NCBI RefSeq assembly: GCF_963583255.1
Contig: NC_084806.1
Span: 14,674,317-14,738,316 of the forward strand
Reading direction: 5' to 3'
Length of the DNA: 64,000 nucleotides
Source: Pyrus communis
Taxonomy: Eukaryota > Streptophyta > Magnoliopsida > Rosales > Rosaceae
Position 1 is the first letter of the stretch, and each line of letters begins with the position of its first letter. The notes below the pieces were generated by a model, which did not search any database, was not told the origin of the DNA, and worked only from the letters and a program-made list of their open reading frames with translations. Made by a program: the position numbers and the translations under genes. Positions 56,601 to 64,000 of this stretch are shown one piece after another.

Positions 56601-57774
56601 GGGGTGGAGAGTCAGGAAAAGGGTGGATGTATTTGGAAGTTGGGGTTAATTGGGGACTTAGTGGTCCCTCTTATGTTTATTTATTTATTTACTTATTTAT
56701 TTATTATTATTATTATTATTATTTTGGTAATGCCCTACACCTGGGCCCTTTTTTCATCTTTTGTTAAACTTGGGCTCTTGCCCTCCAGCCCCTATTTGGA
56801 CTCTGGACATTTTTTTTTAATTTTTTTTAAACCTAGTTATTTGGAATTTTTTTTCGTGCCCTTTTTAGTTTTGGGCCCTGGACAATCACCTTGGTGCCAC
56901 TGGGTCTGGGCCAGGCTTGGTACTACCACTACTAGTAGCTTGCTAGTGTTCATGCTCGTTTTTTGTTAGTAAGGCATGGTTTGGGGTTTCCCGTACCAAC
57001 TTTATATGTACTCAGTTTCAACTAGCTTTTAATAAATGCATATGTTGTTGAGATTGTTAATCTTACGTAGAAAATTGTGTCAGTTTTATGGTAGCTGTCC
57101 AAATTCTAATATAGTATTAAATATCCTCTTTCACTCATTACCAAACAGTTATGGATTAATTGGACGCGATAATAATACTTCCTAGAGACTATAACCTTAA
57201 AGATTTATCGTTAAGGTAATCTATTTAATATTTCGATCGAATATGAGCTAATACTGTTAAATCTTCCTTGAGCAAGACTTGAGATTGACAAATGCAAATT
57301 AAGCGTGACATAAAGAATGGATCTCCGCTCCGTTGTTGCCAATAAGCAAGTTGAGATTCTATTTGGCGATCCATGTGGAAGAATTTTGTTACTAATAATT
57401 CTTCATGATTCGACTAATTGGAGAATAAGAGATTATATTCATACACCCCAAATTACTTTTCTCACTCTTTTTTAAATTTTTAATACTTTTCTATCAAATG
57501 TTTGTGGTGTATCAAAAATATATTAAAAAAATAAAAAGGTGTGAAAAAGTAATTTAAGATGTGTGAATATAATTTCTCAACTAAATTAGAAACCGAACTA
57601 ACCAAACACAGTTCAATTCCGGTTTTGCGTCATTTTATGGGGGTTGGGGGAATGAGCTCGAATTGAGTTCCATTGCTTTCGATACATAGGCCCATGATAA
57701 TTGTGCTTTAAGCCCAGAAAATACTTCCCATGTTATTCCAATGCCACCATGCCAATCAACTGTGAAATTTTTTT
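56601..57774. other. Non-coding interval with ATTT/ATT microsatellite
   Basis: A compound TTTA/TTA repeat lies at 56675-56724. GGGCC-rich phrases (56740-56925) alternate with T runs. No gene or element boundaries are supported. Confidence 0.5.
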
Positions 57775-57910
57775 ATTTTTTATACAACAATGTATTTACA
57801 TTAAGAGGTGCAGAAATAAATTCGAATTAAACTTTCATCTTCGAGTATCTAATCTAACTGCTTTTACTTATAAATGAAGATAAATACTATAAGATTGTAG
57901 TATTAAGTGA
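57775..57910 (-). repeat. Degenerate SINE copy
   Basis: ACAACAATGTATTTACATTAAG through ATAAGATTGTAGTATTAAGTG follows the order of the 34254 SINE in minus orientation, but the B box and middle are eroded. Confidence 0.45.
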
Positions 57911-58840
57911 CAGTTGTGGAACACTTTAAGTAAACTTGGCATTTCAAAACCTGCAACTAATATTTAATTTAATTAATTAATCATATCCTCTATTTTTTTT
58001 TCTATATAAAAATGTTGTACAATTTGTGGAAACTTTGAAATATGATGTAGTCGTAAATTAATTAGGAATGTGATTGGGTAAATTCGTATGAGATTCTACA
58101 GCATCTTTTAGATAGTGTCCTAGTTGTAATGTATTATTTGAAAGGCTAGGATTCTGCCTTCCTTACTACTATAAGTAAAAGCACAATGAAATGAGCTAAT
58201 ACACACACACACACTACAGAATTCATCAATTATCTCTTCTCTCTCTTGTCACCGGCCTATCTTTCTCTATAATATCCCTCAGTAATGTAGGCCTACAACA
58301 AAATCAGCATAATAAGTTAATTTTTCAGAATAGAAAACCTCAAATATCGGAAGTTGTTAAACATATTTGTGTTATTTATTTGAACATTTAAAAGTAAATG
58401 TATAATATTAAATTAAAAATGGTTAGAATCACAAAAAATATGGTTGGGATCCTCCAAATGAAGGTGTTTGAACCCGATTTTACACACACTCAACACATTT
58501 ACTCCAAGATGTTGAATGAAAGAAATATTAAGGATCATGATTGGTTTCCAGACAAAGGTTGATCAATTGCACAATCAATCTAGGCTCAGAGTCTTAGTTG
58601 AAGACAGCGAGACTTGGCGTTAATAGAGTTTTGATAAAAAATAATTCTGAGTATATTCAAAGAATATGCGAAGGAATTTGAATATTAACATAATTTACAA
58701 CTCGACAAACTTGGTCATTACGAAATTCACCCTTATAAATTTGAGGTTTTGCAACGTGGAGATGACATTTAACTCAACATAAACAAATGCTCCATGCAAA
58801 ACCCTCTCACACCCCTGGAAAAATACTAACTGATTCAATA
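57911..58840. other. Non-coding interval
   Basis: A CA dinucleotide run lies at 58202-58214. No gene seen. Confidence 0.5.
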
Positions 58841-58849
58841 ATCACTTTG

Positions 58850-60195
58850 TCAACACATATTCAGTTTAGATAAACATCATTAGGTTGACCAACTAACAAC
58901 ACTTTCAGTTTAGGTGCACATCATTGGAGTCATATAATCAGTCGTTCTAGGGAGTACCTTCAGTTTGGTTGGTTATGTTATCTATCCAAGTCTCAGACGG
59001 TGAAGAGTTTTTTTATTCTTTTGTCGAAAAAGGTCACTTCATCAGTTTTCCCTACAATATGAGGTATTATATGGTCTGTTATTCATAAGTACATTTTAGA
59101 ATTCGACATTCAAACAGCCGAACCACTTTCACCATAAAGACACTCATTTTCTTTGGGTAACTTTGTCCCCACAACTTGATACCGATTAGGTGCACCTATA
59201 TTTTCATAAATATAATTGAAGTTGTCGAAATTGGTGTAGAAGATCCTGAACTAAGTAGTGAATTACATAGCCTTGTCTCCATGTTTTGGATCCTAGACCA
59301 AAAGTGGTGTTGCTTTCTCAGCCGAATTCGCTTGATGCAGAGGTCAACAACGCATTTCACCATCACACTCTGTTTACCCAACTGAGCTCCATTGCCAATT
59401 AGCATGCCCGCATCAACATAAGGATGTAGTTAGCTCAGTAGTTACTCGTTCTGTGCACCACGTAGCTTTTGTAGTTTTTATAGTCAACATTTTGGCACGC
59501 GTAGTGTGACACAGTGCTAAAACTATGAAGTTTATAGGATATATTAAGATACCAATTCAGCCTCCCTTCGACTAATTGAACGAAATCCAACCTCAACTCA
59601 AGAAACACATTAAAAAGACTGAGGTGAAATGTTGAAAGCGAATGCCTATTTTACCTTACAAGGCCAATAAGTAAAAGAAGAAATGGCCAGATAAGGAACA
59701 CTTTCCTTACGTTATTGAATTCAAATCTATGTTGTTTAGAGAACGGTTAAACCAAAAGGTTGGGTCAGGGAGGGTAGGGGCGATTCTTACTCCGGCCCAA
59801 TCATGCCTCGTCTTAAGAAGTGTGTCAGATTGGCCGAAGAAGAACACATATTCGTTCAACTGAGTTAGAAAAGTTGGTCGGCCTAGAAAAAAAAATTCAC
59901 GTTTCCTGATCCAAATATTGACTCCGAAGATAATTAGTCAGAGGATTGTTCCAATGGAAAAGAAGGCCGAAAAACGGCATCAGATGAAGAAACCATGTCA
60001 ATCGATATGGTTATTAGAGATAAAGCCAATATGGAGCAATATCATTTAGTTGAGTTGTTCGAGTTAAAAGCTAACATTGGCGAAGTGACTATGCTCGGGG
60101 GCCATAACAACTTGGAGTACTTTGCTTCTGAGAATAAAAAATATTTGGCCAAGCGAAGAATATTTGGAGTTGATCCTTTACTTGGCTTGGAGTAA
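58850..60195 (+). pseudogene. Possible LTR-retrotransposon relic (LTR end and gag-like frame)
   Basis: 58850-59330 matches the repeat at 38200-38913. It is followed by ATTTTGGCACGCGTAGTGTG at 59487, which resembles the start of the internal region in some plant Gypsy elements. From 59600 there is broken coding-like sequence ending in a 66-codon frame (59995-60195; EQYHLVELFELKANIGEVTM) with no domain I recognise. The assignment is weak. Confidence 0.35.
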
Positions 60196-61150
60196 AATCA
60201 TAATGAAACTGTCAAAATAAAGCATCGTTGGCCTCCTTCTCATTATGGTTCGGCCATTCTTGTTTTTGTTTGCTTGGAAAATATTAACTTTTATATTTGG
60301 CTTTAGGTTGATACTTAAGAAAATAGGAGGCAACAAGCGGTTGTTTGCAAAAAAAGAAAAGAAAAGAAAAAGTGCAATTTAGTGGCCACCCACTTTAGTC
60401 GGTAAGCCTTAATATGGACTAATTGGTTAATTCAGCATTATTGTTTCGCCAAGCTTTAATAAATTACATTCGGTTGCACAAGACAATGCTCCAGAAAATA
60501 AAGGTTTTGTGTTGGACCCAATTCTGCACAGCGGTGGATGAACGAACCTGCAAGAACAAAGACCAAGAAAGATTGTGAAACCAAGTAACAGGGAGGGTTG
60601 TTCCCAGCATAGGCACTTCAACGATCAAGTTAAGAAATAAGGGAAATAAGTGAGATGAATGTTAAGTGTATAGAGAGAGCTCAGGATGTCTATCCCTTTG
60701 TGAGGAGTTAGGATACCTATTTATAGACGTTGAGGAGTCGTCCTAGGTGCTCTGCCAATTCTCCGAGTCGTTAGAGTCGTTGGAATTAAAGGTAAGGCTC
60801 TATCCACTCAGATGTCCCTGTTGTATGGTTCAGAGCAGTCTGACTCTACGCAGCATGGGTCAACATTGCATGTCTTCTGCCTAATATACAATCACATCGC
60901 CCATTCCAATCACTCTGTGGCTCTACCCATACTTTCGTAGCAAGGTTCTTGCAGTTTGGATGGGACATGATCAACTGGCATTTGAGTAGAGATAGTTGAG
61001 AATGAAGTGGTGCCTACGATGCCTACTCCAGTCGGAGTGCCTAGGGGGAGACGAATTGTATAAGAGACAGATTTTATAATTTCGTTAAGGTTCCAATTGT
61101 GGAATGTTTATATAGAGTTCTGCTGGGAACCACCAAGTCTTAGTATCTTG
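60196..61150. other. Non-coding interval, possible minus-strand LTR
   Basis: A palindromic CTATTTATAG at 60717-60726 reads as a TATA-like motif on the minus strand. Nothing else supports a gene. Confidence 0.3.
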
Positions 61151-62420
61151 TGATAAATGGTATAAAGATGCCTTACTCACTCCTGGTTAGCTTGACAAAG
61201 TGTATTCATGTGTTCACTGTTCCGAAGAGGTGAAAAATATTGTGAAGTCTAGTTTCATTGTTTGGCTTTCCTTGTCAAATGTTGTAAATTGTACCACACT
61301 TGCTCTACTTAGATTTAAGGTTTAAATGATACTTTGGGATCATACTATTGGAAATATCATTTCAAAAGCTTAACTTATCTCATCAAAGGTTTGTTCATAC
61401 ATATGCATTTCACGACATTATTTCTAGTTCATTCTATCTAGTGGTTCTGCCTCATCAAAACTTCTCACTGCTTTCATGGAGCTGGGCACACACTTTAAGA
61501 CAACCCATATGGGCTTTATGTCAGCCTTTTCCCTGATAGTGTTTTTCAACCTTGGATCTTTTCAGATTGATTTTGCACATGACACATGGCTTTTTTGGTC
61601 CCCTTTCTATCTGAACATCAATCCTTCTTTAAAAGCTAAATCTAGGGTTCATTTGTTCTTTGGGGTTTGAGATTGGAAATTTTTTGAAAGCTTTATTTTT
61701 CATCTCCATCTTAGATCTCCTAGGAGCATCAATCATATTTTATGGGTAATGTTCTTCATCGAATGTTTTCTAAATCTATCTTTGAAATTGTTTGCTTAAA
61801 TTCGTTTGATATGCTCATTTATTTTGACTAGGAGTTTTACATTTTCAGAAAAGAGTATATTTTAGCTTTAAGCTACCTCTTATATTCTTCATTGAAACCT
61901 AGCCACAAAACCATGTTCATGCATCAAACACCCAATCACTGCATATTAGGGTAGCATTGTCTTCATGGTTTTGTTTTAATTTTGTGGTCAAGTTTTTCAA
62001 GTTTCAAATCTTTAAATTGACCTCCTTTTGGATTCGAGTCAGTTTCATCTTTCAAGTATTTGACTGGTGAAAAAGACTAGACATCGAATCCAAATTTGCA
62101 TCAACTTCATCACAACATCATTTGCATAAGTTGATTTGATTTTGATTGCACAAGGTGAAAAGCTCAGAAGGAGCTGCCACTTAGTGAAGATTAAAGGAAT
62201 TCGTCTCGTGTAAGGCAAGGTTGCACAAAGGTGAAGCTGCTTTGTAAACTAGGTCTAGGAATTGAGTTTTGCGTGGTACTTTGTAAGAATCTTGTTTACA
62301 CTAGTGGATTGGACTCAGTGGTGAGTTCCTGATTTTTTTAACCCAGAAGTGGGTTTTTCCAGCCAGAAACTTCTTGCGTTCTTTGTCTCTTAAATTCATT
62401 TACATATCTTATTTACTTGC
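61151..62420 (+). other. Possible copia LTR-like sequence
   Basis: The end of the stretch (GTGGATTGGACTCAGTGG, AACCCAGAAGTGGGTTTTTC, AACTTCTTGCGTTCTTTG at 62300-62385) resembles the 3' part of LTRs in SIRE/Maximus-type copia elements. No partner LTR or coding region in the window. Confidence 0.3.
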
Positions 62421-63009
62421 ATATGTTTCATGCACCCTATGAATTGTTATTTGATATGTATTAGAGACTAAGTTTACACTGCATATTATGAGCAATGAAT
62501 GAAATTGTTGTTGATTAGGATAACTTGTAGTGAACCAAGTTTGATTCGTAGATTGGCGTTCGATTAACTGATGAATTTGTACTTAGTTGACTGGTGAGTT
62601 TGACTAGTCAATCTGGCATACTTTAATTCATAATTTCTTTGTCATTATTGTTTGCATAATGAACTGATGTGTAAACATGTTTAAGTTTAGAAATTATTGT
62701 TGTGAGACTAATCTAGTCAGACTCTGATTAGTTGAACATATAATGGTCAATTAGGATTTGTTCGTGCAACTGCACTTATATCATTGACTAACTTGTAACT
62801 AGTTGACTAACTCATTTGACTAGTCTACTGTGCAAAGTTAAAATTTTTATTTGCAGGATATTCCACCTCGTACCCAATTTCAAATATGGTCTCACAATTA
62901 CCTCTAACTATGCCCTCGAAGTGCCTTATGGGTATAGTTAAATAAGACCACGTCACCTCACCTGAGTGGGATTCAAGCCATTGCGCACTACTTGGTTATC
63001 TAAGGGATG
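62421..63009. other. Non-coding interval
   Basis: Repeated short phrases GACTAGTC/GTTGACTA occur between 62560 and 62830. No gene. Confidence 0.5.
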
Positions 63010-63568
63010 TAAGAGCACTTTCAGTGTGGGAAGGCCTCCCTGGACAATAGGCAACACAATCCATTTATATCAACAATAACTGCCTGAAATGAACAGCAAA
63101 TGCCCAAGTGCATCTCCACCCCTAAACTGAATAGCCTATGCAATTCGTATTAAAATATTAGTATTTTTTATTTTATAAATTAATAAAAGATAACTTTATT
63201 TTTAATTTTAGATAATAATAAAAAATTGGTTGAAAGTATTTGAAAATATTGAAATGTAGTGTAAAGTGGAAGAACATGGTTAAGTATTTATAGGAAAAAA
63301 AAAAAAACTTTAAAACATTTTTTTATTAGTTTTTTTTATAATTTTTTATAATTCAATAATCTTTTAATAATTTAAATTGGCTGACGTCATGGTGACTTCA
63401 ACCTTACATCACATAGGCAGAGCGCTGGGTTAGGCGATTATTGCTTGACTTCTCCATCGAGCTCGCTCGGGGTCCAATTGCCTGAGTGGGCTAGAGTGGT
63501 TCGGGAGGGAGAAGAGTGGATTAGGTTGTCTATCCCTAAGGCAATAAGCAATGGTAGAGTTGCTCTAA
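63010..63568. mobile_element. Harbinger MITE (553 bp), GAGCAACTC family
   Basis: Left end GAGCACTTTCAGTG (63013) and right end complement GAGCAACTCTACC (63565) are imperfect inverted repeats. An exact TAA duplication flanks them (63010-63012 and 63566-63568). The phrase ATTGAAATGTAGTGTAAAGT followed by GTTAAGTATTTATAG (63247-63290) matches the promoter-side sequence of the accessory genes in copies 1 and 2. It is therefore an internally deleted derivative of that family. Confidence 0.82.
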
Positions 63569-64000
63569 TCCTATCCTAGATGACCTAGTAATAATTGAAG
63601 AGATTTTATTCTAACACCCAAGTATTTTGAGCAGAGTGGAAGTCATAACTCCGAGTGGAGGCTTGAGCATTGGCTCGGACTGGCAAACACTTGGCATTTT
63701 CAGAAAAATATTTGAGGAGACTGTTGACTGACTCAGACAAGAGCAATCAGGAGTTAATGCCTAACGCCACCATAGAGATGCGTGCAGAGCTTGAGGATAG
63801 GGTTTTCCAACATGCGTGTTAGGAATGCTTCATTTCCGTCGTCAATCATCGTTAGCTTGGGCAACATGCCTGCTGTGTGAGTGGCACAGCGTGCATGCGA
63901 TCCGGTACATCGATCGTGGCTTGCGAAACGCCATGTATTTCATTGCTTCTGTTCACCAAGTGCCACATGTTCTATGAACGGTTGGTTTTGAGTTTTGTAT
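63569..64000. other. Non-coding window end
   Basis: No gene or element end recognised. Confidence 0.5.

Overview
This is a gene-poor, AT-rich stretch of a dicot nuclear genome. It has plant-type LTR retrotransposons, a Cassandra TRIM carrying a 5S rRNA promoter, tRNA-like SINE copies, PIF/Harbinger, hAT and CACTA DNA transposons, and long poly-A/T tracts. A Rosaceae/Maleae source (apple or pear relative) is my guess from repeat families that look familiar (notably the short MITE at 11640-11792); it is an inference, not a database result. I see no bacterial genes, CRISPR arrays, rRNA operons or true tRNA genes.

Host genes are few. One convincing intact gene is seen: a 352-codon secreted proline-rich cell-wall-type protein on the minus strand (7684-8742) with a TATA box at 8795-8801. 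A second, short proline-rich gene (55106-55388, plus strand) is frameshifted, and a 2.5 kb PIF/Harbinger transposon sits exactly at its TATA box.

Layout. 1-205: rearranged SINE pieces. 690-4170: copia gag relic split by a hAT-like insertion that itself holds an 878 bp Tourist-like element. 5338-5677: a TRIM. 6000-7400: LTR-retrotransposon-like non-coding sequence. 7500-8810: the proline-rich gene. 12370-19638: a decayed minus-strand Ty1/copia element (gag, zinc knuckle, protease, integrase, RT, RNase H). 19985-21960: tandem SINE-tail units interrupted by a complete Cassandra. 22554-26893 and 29315-32827: two related Harbinger elements, each with a transposase (+) and a convergent SANT/Myb-like accessory gene (-). 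The second is nested in a hAT-type element (28593-33320, 8 bp target duplication). 34762-36678 and 44275-52323: two copies of a long-inverted-repeat (MULE-like) element. One carries a 640 bp Harbinger MITE, the other a 6.8 kb CACTA element; each copy shows the empty site for the other's insertion. 38914-41098: a 2.2 kb solo LTR. 52540-55014: a third Harbinger element. 55400-64000: mostly unassigned, with retrotransposon-like non-coding sequence and a 553 bp Harbinger MITE.

The transposon genes work as sets. Each large Harbinger copy pairs a DDE nuclease with a SANT DNA-binding partner. The CACTA element keeps only its Ptta/En-Spm (TNP1-type) accessory gene plus an F-box/LRR-like host gene fragment. 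Every transposase seen here is broken or lacks a catalytic residue, so all look immobile without help from copies elsewhere.
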